A stretch of 64,000 bases of DNA from Bacteroides oleiciplenus YIT 12058 (GTDB lineage Bacteria > Bacteroidota > Bacteroidia > Bacteroidales > Bacteroidaceae), in the NCBI RefSeq assembly GCF_000315485.1, contig NZ_JH992942.1, forward strand, positions 722,028-786,027, given 5' to 3'. The position numbers were made by a program, and so were the translations under genes. Each line of letters starts with the position of its first letter. The stretch's first letter is position 1. Below are positions 1 to 8,811 of the stretch, piece by piece. A model generated the notes under the pieces. The model did no database searches. It worked only from the letters and a program-made list of their open reading frames with translations, and was not told the DNA's origin.

Positions 1-752
1 CCCGCTTCAATCAGTTTGATGATTTCATCTTCCTTTCCTTCATACTTCAGTTTTAGTTGTTTGGTGTCAAAATCAAATGTAGCGTCCGTATTGTAGTTCA
101 TGTTCAGGTTCACCTTATCGCCCACCTTTCCGTTGACGTTGATATTGATTTTCTCATCGAAGTCGAAGCCAAGCGTCTTGCGTTGGCTTTCGGGGAGCGA
201 AGGATTCTTCACATTCTTGTAATTCATGCCGAAACTAAGTTCCGCATTACCTTGCGTGCGTATCTGCACCCCACCGGGACCGAAAAGCTTCTCCGCCGGG
301 CCAAGGTTGAACTTCATATCCATAAAGTCGAAGGCTTCTTTTCCTTTACCGATTTGTTCTCCATTCTTCTGACGGTAATATGCTTGCATGGATTGTTTCA
401 GTGTCCAGTCCAGATATTCTTCAGGGGTGAGTATCATCGGCACACCAATCTCGTTGTTTCCCAGTTTGGTACGTATGAAGTATTTGTCCGTCTTCGCATC
501 ATACTCCGCCTCTGTCCGCAGGTTCATGGGCGATTGCAGGTCGGCAGGGCGGGGCGAAAGGTCCTTTAGTGTACCTGGCACGGTTTTGCGAACGGAGTAT
601 CGGGGAGGGATAGTATCTTGTGCAGTTGTTGCCTCTTGTGGATTAGTTACATTTGTGCTTTGTTGTGTATTCTGTCCCATAACGACAAAACTGCTGGGCG
701 TTAGCCACAGCAGTAATAACCAGATTATATGTCGTATGTATGAAGACTTCAT
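1..752 (-). CDS. sprA: SprA, type IX secretion outer-membrane translocon (N-terminal part, runs off the left edge)
   Basis: Reading leftward from an ATG at 752 gives a hydrophobic signal segment (IRHIIWLLLLWL), then a periplasmic N-terminus. The conserved SprA stretch follows, including FGPGGVQIRTQGNAELSFG and, further on, an N-V-N-G-K-V-G-D-K-V-N-L beta-rich segment. In the family SprA (Sov in Porphyromonas) is a giant protein of over 2000 residues that forms the 36-strand outer-membrane pore of the type IX secretion system. Only about 250 residues are visible here. It lies directly downstream of ruvA on the same strand with a 61-bp gap, so the two are probably co-transcribed; a ruvA-sprA neighbourhood is also found in other Bacteroidota. 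The family call is firm; whether the protein is full length cannot be seen. Confidence 0.9.
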   Translation of the reverse strand, partial: MKSSYIRHIIWLLLLWLTPSSFVVMGQNTQQSTNVTNPQEATTAQDTIPPRYSVRKTVPGTLKDLSPRPADLQSPMNLRTEAEYDAKTDKYFIRTKLGNNEIGVPMILTPEEYLDWTLKQSMQAYYRQKNGEQIGKGKEAFDFMDMKFNLGPAEKLFGPGGVQIRTQGNAELSFGMNYKNVKNPSLPESQRKTLGFDFDEKININVNGKVGDKVNLNMNYNTDATFDFDTKQLKLKYEGKEDEIIKLIEA

Positions 753-813
753 GTGTATTCAATTGTATGATGCTTTCACGCCGGAGGGAAACCTTGCTCC
801 GGTGCTACGCCGG

Positions 814-1419
814 CTAAAGTCTTTTCAGTGCCAGCTTAATCACCTGTTCCACCGGTGCATCCGGTTCTTCTTTCAGTATCGCCAGTACCACCTTTTGCGA
901 CGGTGCTTGCGCAAATCCCAGCATCGTCAGAGCAGCAATCGCTTCTTCCTGTACTTGCGCATTGGCAGCCGTCAGCATTCCGCCAAGACTTCCCATCGTA
1001 CCTCCCGTAGCCGCAGCGCCTGTTCTGATTTTATCTTTCAAATCCACAATAACCCGTTGCGCTGTCTTTAACCCAATACCCTTCACCGTCTTCAGCATGT
1101 TTGCATTCTCCGTACTGATTACATTCACCAGTTCCGCCGGTGAAAGCGCCGAGAGTATCATTCGTGCCGTATTTCCACCGATGCCCGATACGGAAATCAG
1201 TAACAGGAATAACTCCCGTTCCTGTTTATCCGCGAATCCATAGAGAATATATGCATCCTCACGTATAGCCTCGTAGATATACAATTTACACTCCTTTTTG
1301 CCTTGAATGGCAGCATACGTATTCAATGAAATATTAACGGCATATCCCAAACCGTTACAGTCGATAACTGCGGTTGCCGGGCTGAGCTCGGCAAGTCCGC
1401 CTCTGATGTATTCTATCAT
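814..1419 (-). CDS. ruvA: Holliday junction branch migration protein RuvA
   Basis: This 201-residue protein matches RuvA throughout and has the usual family length. It starts MIEYIRGGL (the OB-fold domain, roughly residues 1-65). Two helix-hairpin-helix motifs follow, one around [12 protein letters not shown] and one around [13 protein letters not shown]. An acidic, alanine-rich linker leads to the small C-terminal domain III that contacts RuvB. RuvA tetramers bind four-way junctions and load the RuvB motor during recombinational repair. ruvB is not adjacent. The gene is followed on the same strand by sprA after 61 bp. No TAnnTTTG box was seen in the roughly 250 bp upstream, so its promoter is not assigned. 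Confidence 0.96.
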   Translation of the reverse strand: MIEYIRGGLAELSPATAVIDCNGLGYAVNISLNTYAAIQGKKECKLYIYEAIREDAYILYGFADKQERELFLLLISVSGIGGNTARMILSALSPAELVNVISTENANMLKTVKGIGLKTAQRVIVDLKDKIRTGAAATGGTMGSLGGMLTAANAQVQEEAIAALTMLGFAQAPSQKVVLAILKEEPDAPVEQVIKLALKRL

Positions 1420-1592
1420 AATGCTTATATAACGGGCGCGCGCGATGAATATTGTGTTCCCCCGTCATAGAGTCGAGAGAGTTTTGCAGAACTTTTTCCC
1501 CTGGAAATTGTTTTAGAGGGGTAAGTAATTGAGCATGCATAAGTTTGAAACAAGTCTTAATAAAGGAAAAACTCTGTGGAACTCTGTGTTGT

Positions 1593-1627
1593 TTTGTAGT
1601 GAAATTAAATGAAAATGCTTACTTTTG
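1593..1627 (+). promoter_or_regulatory. Bacteroides-type promoter for ddh
   Basis: TACTTTTG at 1620-1627 fits the TAnnTTTG -7 box. TTTG at 1593-1596 is a possible -33 element, though the 23-bp spacing is a little long. It lies 42 bp before the ddh start codon. Confidence 0.5.
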
Positions 1628-1669
1628 TGCCGATAAAATAGAAAACTGATAAATAAATCCAATAAAAGA

Positions 1670-2569
1670 ATGAAAAAAGTAAGAGCAGCCATCGTTGGCT
1701 ATGGCAATATCGGGCAATACGTGCTCGAAGCATTGCAAGCAGCTCCCGACTTTGAAATTGCAGGTGTTGTACGCCGTGCAGGAGCAGAAAACCGTCCCAC
1801 AGAACTAAGTGAATACCCTGTAGTGAAGAATATCAAGGAATTAGAAAGCGTTGATGTAGCTATTCTTTGTACGCCGACCCGTAGCGTAGAATCTTTTGCT
1901 AAAGAAATTCTTGCCCTGGGCATTAATACGGTTGATAGCTTTGATATCCATACCGGTATCGTAGATTTGCGCCGTACGCTGAATGCTTTTGCCAAGGAAC
2001 ATAACGCAGTTTCTATCATTTCCGCCGGTTGGGATCCGGGAAGCGATTCTATCGTACGTACTCTATTGGAAGCCATTGCTCCGAAGGGAATTACATACAC
2101 CAATTTTGGCCCGGGAATGAGCATGGGACATACTGTTGCTGTAAAAGCTGTTGACGGTGTGAAAGCTGCCCTTTCTATGACAATTCCTACAGGAACAGGT
2201 ATCCATCGCCGTATGGTTTACATTGAACTGGAGGACGGTTATGAGTTTGATAAAGTGGCTGCTGCCATCAAGGCCGATGCCTACTTCGTGAATGATGAAA
2301 CACATGTGAAACAAGTACCCAGCGTAGATGCTTTGCTTGACATGGGACATGGTGTAAACCTCACTCGCAAAGGTGTTTCTGGTAAAACTCAGAATCAATT
2401 ATTCGAATTCAATATGCGCATCAATAACCCTGCACTTACAGCTCAGGTGCTGGTTTGCGTAGCTCGTGCTTCTATGCGTCAGCAACCGGGTTGCTACACT
2501 ATGGTAGAAGTTCCGGTTATTGACCTTCTGCCGGGTGACCGCGAAGAATGGATCGGACATTTAGTGTAA
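1670..2569 (+). CDS. ddh: meso-diaminopimelate D-dehydrogenase
   Basis: The 299-residue product opens with an NADP-binding Rossmann glycine motif (AIVGYGNIGQY, about residues 8-18). It carries the typical Ddh stretches SAGWDPGSDSIVR and GPGMSMGHTVAVKA. Ddh reductively aminates L-tetrahydrodipicolinate directly to meso-diaminopimelate with NADPH and ammonia. This gives meso-DAP for peptidoglycan and lysine in one step, in place of the multi-step acyl-transfer routes. It stands alone, with its own promoter upstream and paired hairpins downstream. Length and motifs are normal, with no sign of decay. Confidence 0.95.
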   Translation: MKKVRAAIVGYGNIGQYVLEALQAAPDFEIAGVVRRAGAENRPTELSEYPVVKNIKELESVDVAILCTPTRSVESFAKEILALGINTVDSFDIHTGIVDLRRTLNAFAKEHNAVSIISAGWDPGSDSIVRTLLEAIAPKGITYTNFGPGMSMGHTVAVKAVDGVKAALSMTIPTGTGIHRRMVYIELEDGYEFDKVAAAIKADAYFVNDETHVKQVPSVDALLDMGHGVNLTRKGVSGKTQNQLFEFNMRINNPALTAQVLVCVARASMRQQPGCYTMVEVPVIDLLPGDREEWIGHLV

Positions 2570-2597
2570 ATAAATAGGACTGGTATTTACCTTACTA

Positions 2598-2636
2598 AAA
2601 TAGACCATCTATCCGACTGGAATAGATGGTCTATTT
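2598..2636. terminator. bidirectional terminator hairpin between ddh and rseP
   Basis: A perfect 15-bp stem (2598-2612 with 2622-2636) and a 9-nt loop, A-rich on the left and T-rich on the right, so it can terminate both convergent transcripts. Confidence 0.75.
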
Positions 2637-2645
2637 GCTTTAAGT

Positions 2646-2688
2646 AGATGGTCCGTTTCATCCGAACAGACCATCTGTGTTTTTATTA
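2646..2688. terminator. second terminator hairpin, sharing arm sequence with the first
   Basis: Arms 2646-2657 and 2665-2676 pair with one mismatch and are followed by GTGTTTTTATT. The arm core AGATGGTC/GACCATCT repeats that of the hairpin at 2598-2636, so arms of the two hairpins could exchange partners. Confidence 0.6.
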
Positions 2689-2702
2689 GGTAGAACAATG
2701 CG

Positions 2703-4037
2703 TCAGAACAGGAATCGCAAGATATCGTTGAAGTTTGCCCAAAGCAACAACCCGAACAACAGGAACATACCTACCATTTGCGCACGCTCCATAAATTTGT
2801 CACTTGGTTTGCGGCGGGCTACAATTTCATAAATCAGGAACAGTACATGCCCGCCATCCAGTGCCGGAATAGGCAGAATATTCATGAAGGCAAGGATAAT
2901 GGAAAGGAATGCCGTCATATACCAGAACTGGTGCCAATCCCATGTAGCAGGGAAGATGCTGCCGATAGTTCCGAAACCACCCAGTTGCTTGGCTCCCTCT
3001 TTGGAGAAGAGGTATTTCATCTGTCCTACATAACCTTTCAGCGTTTTCACACCCAGTGCCGCACCGGCAGGAAAAGAGGCGAAGAAGCTGTATTCCTTTT
3101 TTACTACGGGAAGTAATTGATTGGTCGTCATGCGCGCCACTACACCTATTTCATACAAAGAATCTGTAGCAAAAGTTAGGGTATCCGTCACTCCTGCACG
3201 TATATACGTCAATGTGATATCATGAGGAGCCAAACCGTCTTTCTGACGGCGTGCTATCTCTCTTTTGAAGTCGAAATAAGCGATATTCTCTCCATCCAAT
3301 TGTGTGATGCTGTCACCCGGTTGCAGTCCGGCAAGGGCGGCAGGGCGATTGGGAAGTATACTGTCAATCACATACGGATAGCGGAATGAGGCGAAACGTA
3401 CACTGTCAGCCAGTAAGCGCTCCATCATATCTTCCTGAATGTAAACCGAGGCTTTCTCTCCACCACGCAGTACGGTTACTTCACGGGCATCAACAACACT
3501 TGTCAACAGGTCGCCATCGTAACGTTCGAAAGGTACACCATCGGCAGATATCAGTATGTCACCGTCACGGAAACCGATGGCTTTTGCGGTTTCATTGAAC
3601 TCCATACCCAACGGAGCTTTCTGCACCGGAACGTATTCATCGCCCCATGTAAAGAGTATCATGGAGTAAATGAACAACGCCAGCAGGAAGTTGAACACTA
3701 CGCCGCCCACCATAATGAGCAATCGTTGCCACGCCGGTTTGGCACGGAATTCCCACGGTTGCATAGGCTGTTGCATCTGCTCGGTGTCCATAGACTCGTC
3801 TATCATACCTGATATTTTCACATAGCCACCTAACGGTAACCAACCGATGCCATATTCTGTATCACTGTTTTTGGGCTTGAACTTGAATAGAGTGAACCAC
3901 GGGTCGAAGAACAAGCAAAACTTTTCTACCCGCGTCTTGAAGAGGCGGGCGAAGAGGAAGTGCCCTCCCTCATGAACAATAACGAGCAACGAAAGGCTCA
4001 TAATGAGTTGTAGGGCACGAATCAAAAATGTTTCCAT
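2703..4037 (-). CDS. rseP: RseP-type site-2 intramembrane zinc metalloprotease
   Basis: This is a 444-residue membrane protein. The first transmembrane helix carries the zinc motif HEGGH (HExxH, about residues 22-26). The C-terminal motif NILPIPALDGGH supplies the third ligand (LDG). Between them are two PDZ-like segments (around GFRDGDILISADG and AGLQPGDSITQLDG). Membrane helices near the C-terminus complete the site-2 protease fold. In the family, RseP cleaves anti-sigma factors or remnant signal peptides within the inner membrane. It is the last gene of the tsaB-to-rseP minus-strand cluster, 77 bp after dxr; the dxr-rseP pairing is common in bacteria. The natural substrate here is unknown. 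Confidence 0.94.
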   Translation of the reverse strand: METFLIRALQLIMSLSLLVIVHEGGHFLFARLFKTRVEKFCLFFDPWFTLFKFKPKNSDTEYGIGWLPLGGYVKISGMIDESMDTEQMQQPMQPWEFRAKPAWQRLLIMVGGVVFNFLLALFIYSMILFTWGDEYVPVQKAPLGMEFNETAKAIGFRDGDILISADGVPFERYDGDLLTSVVDAREVTVLRGGEKASVYIQEDMMERLLADSVRFASFRYPYVIDSILPNRPAALAGLQPGDSITQLDGENIAYFDFKREIARRQKDGLAPHDITLTYIRAGVTDTLTFATDSLYEIGVVARMTTNQLLPVVKKEYSFFASFPAGAALGVKTLKGYVGQMKYLFSKEGAKQLGGFGTIGSIFPATWDWHQFWYMTAFLSIILAFMNILPIPALDGGHVLFLIYEIVARRKPSDKFMERAQMVGMFLLFGLLLWANFNDILRFLF

Positions 4038-4114
4038 CTAATAAACTTTCTATTTTTACTATTTACAATTTACTATATTAAATGCGGCTTATTACTAATC
4101 ACTTAGACCGCTAA

Positions 4115-5266
4115 TCACTTTATAAGTTCCTGTGCAATCCGGCGCGCCATCGCATCTGTAGCCACATAATCTTCGTATTCCGGCTTTTCTACAAATGCTA
4201 CAATCGACATTGTTTTTTCTATCACATCACTCATCCCGAGGAACGAAATCTCATCCCGTAGGAAAGCGGCTACCACCACTTCATTCGCCGCATTAACAAT
4301 GCAAGGCATATTTCCTCCCTTATGCAAAGCTTCGTAAGCCAATGCCAGGTTGCGGAAACGGGTTGTATCCGGTTGCTCAAAAGTCAGATTTGTGCACATC
4401 TTAAAATCCAATCTAGGGAACGAAGCTTTCAGGCGTTGCGGATAAGAAAATGCATACTGGATAGGCAAGCGCATATCCGGCATACCCAATTGCGCCTTTA
4501 CCGCACCATCCTCAAACTGTACCATAGAATGGATGATAGACTGCGGATGTACCACTACTTCAATTTGGTCGGGGCGCACGCCGAACAGCCATTTTGCTTC
4601 TATCACTTCGAATCCTTTGTTCATCATTGAAGCGGAGTCAATCGTAATCTTCGCTCCCATATCCCAGTTGGGATGTTTCAATGCTTGCACTTTGGTTACC
4701 GTAGCCAGTTGTTCCATTGTACAGTTGCGGAACGGGCCGCCGGAAGCCGTAAGAATAACCTTTTCTAGCGGGTTTCCGAGTTCTCCTGCCAAACACTGAA
4801 AAACAGCCGAATGTTCAGAATCTACCGGCAATATAGGTGTGCCGGAGAGGCGTGCCAGATCGTTGATCAGTTCGCCGGCCACCACAAGCGTTTCCTTATT
4901 GGCAAGGGCGATAGGTTTCCGGGCACGTATGGCGTTCATCGTCGGTTTCAATCCGGCATAACCCACTATGGCGGTCAGAACGATGTCAATCTCAGAGTCC
5001 TCCACAATTTGGCAGATGGCTTCCGTTCCCGCATATACTTTGATAGGCAGGTCGGCGAGCGCTTCTTTCAGTTGGGCATATTTCGTTTCGTTGGCTATGA
5101 CTACTGCTTCAGGCTTGAACTTCCGCGCCTGAACAATGAGTTCTTCTACCCGGTTGTTGGCAGTCAGCACATAAGCTTCGTACTGGTCGGATTGCTCCTC
5201 AATAACCTGTAATGCTTGTGTACCGATGGAACCTGTGGAACCGAGTATAGCAATTTGTTTCTTCAT
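4115..5266 (-). CDS. dxr: 1-deoxy-D-xylulose-5-phosphate reductoisomerase
   Basis: The 383-residue protein begins MKKQIAILGSTGSIGTQAL, the NADPH-binding GSTGSIG signature of Dxr. It contains the metal and substrate region PVDSEHSAVFQC, the flexible loop region ALKHPNWDMGAKIT and the NKGFEVIEAKWLF segment. Dxr converts DXP to 2-C-methyl-D-erythritol 4-phosphate, the committed step of the MEP isoprenoid pathway, and is the fosmidomycin target. Length is normal. It lies between the M23 peptidase gene upstream (55-bp gap) and rseP downstream on the same strand. Confidence 0.96.
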   Translation of the reverse strand: MKKQIAILGSTGSIGTQALQVIEEQSDQYEAYVLTANNRVEELIVQARKFKPEAVVIANETKYAQLKEALADLPIKVYAGTEAICQIVEDSEIDIVLTAIVGYAGLKPTMNAIRARKPIALANKETLVVAGELINDLARLSGTPILPVDSEHSAVFQCLAGELGNPLEKVILTASGGPFRNCTMEQLATVTKVQALKHPNWDMGAKITIDSASMMNKGFEVIEAKWLFGVRPDQIEVVVHPQSIIHSMVQFEDGAVKAQLGMPDMRLPIQYAFSYPQRLKASFPRLDFKMCTNLTFEQPDTTRFRNLALAYEALHKGGNMPCIVNAANEVVVAAFLRDEISFLGMSDVIEKTMSIVAFVEKPEYEDYVATDAMARRIAQELIK

Positions 5267-5321
5267 TTATATATTTACGGTTTGACTACTTTGTTAATCA
5301 CTAATCACTCTTCACTTATCA

Positions 5322-6188
5322 CTAAAATACGATATATTGTTCCGGATTTACTGCCCGTCCTTTATGCCACAACTCAAAGTGCAGATGAGGACCGGTAGTC
5401 AATTGGCCACTGTTTCCTACCAGTGCAATGGCTTCTCCGGCTTGCACGGCATCACCTTCCCGTTTCAGTAGGGAGCCGCAATGTTTGTACACGGATATGA
5501 AGTCCTGGTTATGCTGTACCTCTATCACATACCCCGTTTCGGCAGTGTATGTGCTCAGTATGACTGTACCGTCTAGCGTAGCAAGTACACTTTCTCCGGG
5601 ATTGGCGGCGATATCCGTGCCGTAATGTTTCCTGTCAGCATCAAATTTATCCGTAATCATACCCCGTGTAGGGCGATAAAATATCAATCCCTCTATATCG
5701 GGGCGGGCGGTGATGCTTGTCAGATTATATTTTTCTGTTTCTTCATACTGTTTGCGAAATTCCGCTTCCCGTTGTGTACGTTCCATCAATGAGTCTTCTC
5801 GTACGGTGGTTAGAGAGTCCATCGAGTGAACTGTATCTACGCGTACTGTTCCACGGAAAATATCCTGTATATTCATGATATACAGATTTTGGCGTTCCAC
5901 CAACTGTTGGAGTGAGTCTGCGCGCAAGGCATTTTCCACTACCTGGGCACGGACGTCACTGTTCATGTATCCCGGCAGGTAGTTGCGCAAAGGAGTAAAA
6001 GTAATGATAGCTGCGGCAATCAGAAACAGTACCGTCAGTACGGAAAGCAATACCGAAATACCATTCAGCTTGGACACACGGATACCTACCACTTCTTCGA
6101 GTGTATTCTCGTTGATAATGGTCAGTTTATATTTGAACTTAATGTTGTTCCAAAAAGCTTTATGCCGTTTCTTTTTCATCATACGCAT
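5322..6188 (-). CDS. membrane-anchored M23 (LytM-type) peptidase
   Basis: The 288-residue protein has a basic cytoplasmic N-terminus and one transmembrane helix (about residues 47-70, SVLLSVLTVLFLIAAAIITF). A charged periplasmic coil region follows, then a C-terminal peptidase_M23 domain. Zinc-site motifs are visible as KHYGTDIAA (HxxxD) and TGPHLHFELWH (HxH). Such proteins are peptidoglycan endopeptidases or LytM-type regulators of amidases; with the metal ligands present, an active enzyme is likely. It lies between rimM and dxr in the operon. ATG codons at 6188, 6182 and 6179 are all possible starts; the first was kept. Confidence 0.88.
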   Translation of the reverse strand: MRMMKKKRHKAFWNNIKFKYKLTIINENTLEEVVGIRVSKLNGISVLLSVLTVLFLIAAAIITFTPLRNYLPGYMNSDVRAQVVENALRADSLQQLVERQNLYIMNIQDIFRGTVRVDTVHSMDSLTTVREDSLMERTQREAEFRKQYEETEKYNLTSITARPDIEGLIFYRPTRGMITDKFDADRKHYGTDIAANPGESVLATLDGTVILSTYTAETGYVIEVQHNQDFISVYKHCGSLLKREGDAVQAGEAIALVGNSGQLTTGPHLHFELWHKGRAVNPEQYIVF

Positions 6189-6215
6189 TTATCACTCTAT
6201 CACTTATCACTCTTC

Positions 6216-6752
6216 TCATACCTCTTCTGTTTCATCCAGTGCCAGCAACCCTTCCGGTAATTCCATCGTAATTACTTTGTGTTTCTGGTCAATGTTTCTG
6301 ATGAATTCTTCCTGTGCAGGGATTAGTAGTTCTTCTCCCTGATAATCTACTACAAACAAAGTATTGATGGTTGTAGTGTCCACTTCCGTCACTTCTCCCA
6401 AGTCTCCGTGCTTCACTTCTTCCACACGACAACCGACGAAGAAATCCCATGTCAGTTCTCCCGGTGCAGCATCCTCGGCATGTTGGGCAGGGAAGTAAAC
6501 TTCCACATTGGTAAACATCCGAGCACGTTCCGCCGTATCTATTCCTTCCAGTTTCACCAGCGCGGTGAAGTCGGAACGGAAACGATACTCTTCTAAAAAG
6601 AAAGGTACAAAAATACCATCCAACTGGCAGATGAGGTATTCCGCTTCCACCCGGTCGAAGATATCGTCGGTGAATGTAAAAGACAACTCGCCATGAATTC
6701 CATGCGGTTTGTTGAACACTCCTATTTTATATACGTCTTCTTTGCGTATCAT
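6216..6752 (-). CDS. rimM: ribosome maturation factor RimM
   Basis: The 178-residue protein begins with the RimM N-terminal barrel ([17 protein letters not shown]). The C-terminal PRC-barrel region includes [13 protein letters not shown] and a closing [13 protein letters not shown] segment with [17 protein letters not shown]. RimM binds ribosomal protein S19 and assists 30S head maturation. Its start is one base beyond the murA stop, so the two genes are tightly coupled. The C-terminal acidic tail is typical for the family. Confidence 0.94.
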   Translation of the reverse strand: MIRKEDVYKIGVFNKPHGIHGELSFTFTDDIFDRVEAEYLICQLDGIFVPFFLEEYRFRSDFTALVKLEGIDTAERARMFTNVEVYFPAQHAEDAAPGELTWDFFVGCRVEEVKHGDLGEVTEVDTTTINTLFVVDYQGEELLIPAQEEFIRNIDQKHKVITMELPEGLLALDETEEV

Positions 6753-6753
6753 A

Positions 6754-8058
6754 TTATATTCTTGTTATTCTCGCCCCGATAGCATTCAGTCTTCTTTCAA
6801 TATCCTGATACCCCCGGTCTATCTGTTCTATATTATGAATTCGGCTACTTCCCTCCGCGCTCATTGCAGCAATCAATAACGCAATACCGGCACGGATGTC
6901 AGGTGAAGTCATATTTCCACCTCGCAATCGCATGGCATGGTTATGACCAATGACAACTGCCCGGTGAGGGTCGCAAAGGATAATCTGTGCTCCCATATCT
7001 ATCAGCTTGTCCACGAAGAACAAGCGGCTTTCGAACATTTTCTGATGAATCAGTACACTGCCTTTAGCCTGAGTGGCAACTACAAGTAACACACTCAGCA
7101 AGTCCGGCGTCAGTCCGGGCCAGGGAGCATCAGCAATGGTCATAATGGAACCATCGATAAAAGACTCTATCTGATACGTTTCCTGTGCGGGCACATAGAT
7201 GTCATCTTCCCGTTGTTCGAGCTTTATGCCGAGGCGGCGGAAACTCTCGGGAATGATGCCCAGATTCTCATAAGAAACGTTCTTAATGGTGAGCTCACTT
7301 TTTGTCATAGCTGCCATACCGATGAAACTACCCACTTCAATCATGTCGGGAAGTATGGTATGCTCGGTGCCGTGCAGTTCGTCCACACCTTCAATTGTCA
7401 ACAGGTTGGACGCGATGCCTTGTATGCGGGCACCCATGCGGTTCAACATCTTGCAGAGTTGTTGCAGATACGGTTCGCAAGCAGCATTGTAAATCGTAGT
7501 AGTTCCTTTAGCCAGTACCGCTGCCATGACGATGTTAGCAGTTCCGGTAACTGAAGCCTCGTCCAGTAACATATAGGTCCCCTTCAATTCACAGGCTGAA
7601 ATTTCATAAGCCTCGCGCTCCGCATTGTAAGAGAAGTTAGCACCCAGATTCTGTATGCCAATAAAGTGAGTATCCAGACGTCGGCGTCCTATCTTGTCTC
7701 CACCCGGTTTAGAAATCATTGCCTTGTGAAAGCGTGCCACCATCGGACCGATAAGCATCACTGAGCCGCGCAGACTGGAGCATTTCTTCAGGAATTCATC
7801 ACTTTCCAGATAACTCAAATCCAGCTTCTCCGCCTTGAAACTATACGTATCGATATCTTTCTTGGATACCGTGACACCCATGTCGCGCATCAGTTGAATG
7901 AGGTTGTTGACGTCTAGAATGTCCGGAATGTTATGTACCGTCACCTCTTCGGCAGTCAACAGTGTGGCGCAGATAATCTGTAATACCTCGTTTTTTGCGC
8001 CTTGTGGGTGAATCTCACCGGATAATCTGTGTCCTCCTTCAATTACGAATGATGCCAT
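6754..8058 (-). CDS. murA: UDP-N-acetylglucosamine 1-carboxyvinyltransferase with Asp at the usual catalytic Cys
   Basis: The 434-residue enolpyruvyl transferase transfers enolpyruvate from PEP to UDP-GlcNAc, the first committed step of peptidoglycan synthesis. Visible signatures are GAKNEVLQI near the N-terminus (lysine binding UDP-GlcNAc), [12 protein letters not shown], and the active-site loop [12 protein letters not shown] around residues 118-129. In Escherichia coli MurA this loop carries the catalytic cysteine that fosfomycin alkylates (GGC); here the matching residue is Asp121. Asp variants in other bacteria remain active and are fosfomycin-insensitive. Length is close to the family norm. 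It is co-directional with rimM, separated by a single base. Confidence 0.95.
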   Translation of the reverse strand: MASFVIEGGHRLSGEIHPQGAKNEVLQIICATLLTAEEVTVHNIPDILDVNNLIQLMRDMGVTVSKKDIDTYSFKAEKLDLSYLESDEFLKKCSSLRGSVMLIGPMVARFHKAMISKPGGDKIGRRRLDTHFIGIQNLGANFSYNAEREAYEISACELKGTYMLLDEASVTGTANIVMAAVLAKGTTTIYNAACEPYLQQLCKMLNRMGARIQGIASNLLTIEGVDELHGTEHTILPDMIEVGSFIGMAAMTKSELTIKNVSYENLGIIPESFRRLGIKLEQREDDIYVPAQETYQIESFIDGSIMTIADAPWPGLTPDLLSVLLVVATQAKGSVLIHQKMFESRLFFVDKLIDMGAQIILCDPHRAVVIGHNHAMRLRGGNMTSPDIRAGIALLIAAMSAEGSSRIHNIEQIDRGYQDIERRLNAIGARITRI

Positions 8059-8070
8059 ATTATAAATTAT

Positions 8071-8147
8071 AAATTAAAAATTAAAAGATGGAGAACGGGA
8101 ATGAAGGCCTCTGACTGGCTTATTTCTCAATTCTCAATTTTTAATTT
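8071..8147. repeat. AT-rich inverted repeat in the murA-DUF4290 gap
   Basis: AAATTAAAAATT at 8071-8082 pairs perfectly with AATTTTTAATTT at 8136-8147. Relatives of the CTCAATTCTCAATTTTTAAT sequence recur, inverted, at 8780-8806, so the DUF4290 gene is bracketed by similar AT-rich spacer repeats. Confidence 0.45.
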
Positions 8148-8149
8148 AG

Positions 8150-8770
8150 TTAGTATTTCCTTTTATTGCTTCGGTTATCTCTCCGGTTATTCAGATTATT
8201 CACCTTCGGGCGATAATTCTGATTGATACGTTCGGCCATCAGTTTAATGATGTCGTCCGTCATTTGCAGTTTGCCGTTGGAGTATTCAGCCAGGTCTTCT
8301 GCTATTTTACGGTCGTCTATCGTATCTTTGTTCCAAGTCATATAATCCTTTTTCATGTGGTTGCAGATCAGTGCTATCAGGTTCTGTTTTTCGTCACCTT
8401 CGGGGAATTCAATCGCCTTCTTTATCAACACTTCCAACGTACGGCCATAGTGGCGGTAACGGATTTTTGTACTGGGATAAGGAATGGGTTCCGGTTTGGT
8501 GTTCAGATTATCTTTGCGGATAATCTCGTACGGATAATCAATATCCAGCTTGAAGTCGGACATGATAGCTAGATGATCCCATAACTTATGTTTGAAATCG
8601 GGTACATCACGAAGGTGGGGGAACATGTTGCCCATAATGTTGATAATGGTGTTAGCGCAACGTTGGCGTTCCGCACGGTCTTCAATAGTCAACGCATGGT
8701 TAACCATATTTTGGATGCTGCGTCCGTATTCCGGCAAAGGCATCCGCTTTTGTTGAGTGTTATATTGCAT
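8150..8770 (-). CDS. DUF4290 family protein
   Basis: This 206-residue soluble protein has no signal or membrane segment. It matches the Bacteroidota-specific DUF4290 family: a helical N-terminus (LPEYGRSIQNMVNHAL), a conserved FPHLRDVPDFKHKLWDHLAIM centre and KPEPIPYPSTKIRYRHYGR. The C-terminus is basic and Asn-rich (NNRRDNRSNKRKY), suggesting nucleic acid contact, though that is inference. Function is unknown. It lies in the operon between tsaB and murA, a conserved arrangement in Bacteroides as far as I recall. AT-rich spacers of about 41 and 91 bp flank it. Confidence 0.85.
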   Translation of the reverse strand: MQYNTQQKRMPLPEYGRSIQNMVNHALTIEDRAERQRCANTIINIMGNMFPHLRDVPDFKHKLWDHLAIMSDFKLDIDYPYEIIRKDNLNTKPEPIPYPSTKIRYRHYGRTLEVLIKKAIEFPEGDEKQNLIALICNHMKKDYMTWNKDTIDDRKIAEDLAEYSNGKLQMTDDIIKLMAERINQNYRPKVNNLNNRRDNRSNKRKY

Positions 8771-8811
8771 ACTTATTAAATTGAAAATTGAGAATTAAAA
8801 ATTGAGAAATA

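Noticed and set aside
388-1071. A 227-codon plus-strand frame spanning the sprA-ruvA junction
   Set aside because: It is antisense to ruvA and sprA, has no family resemblance, and its composition is that of a shadow frame.
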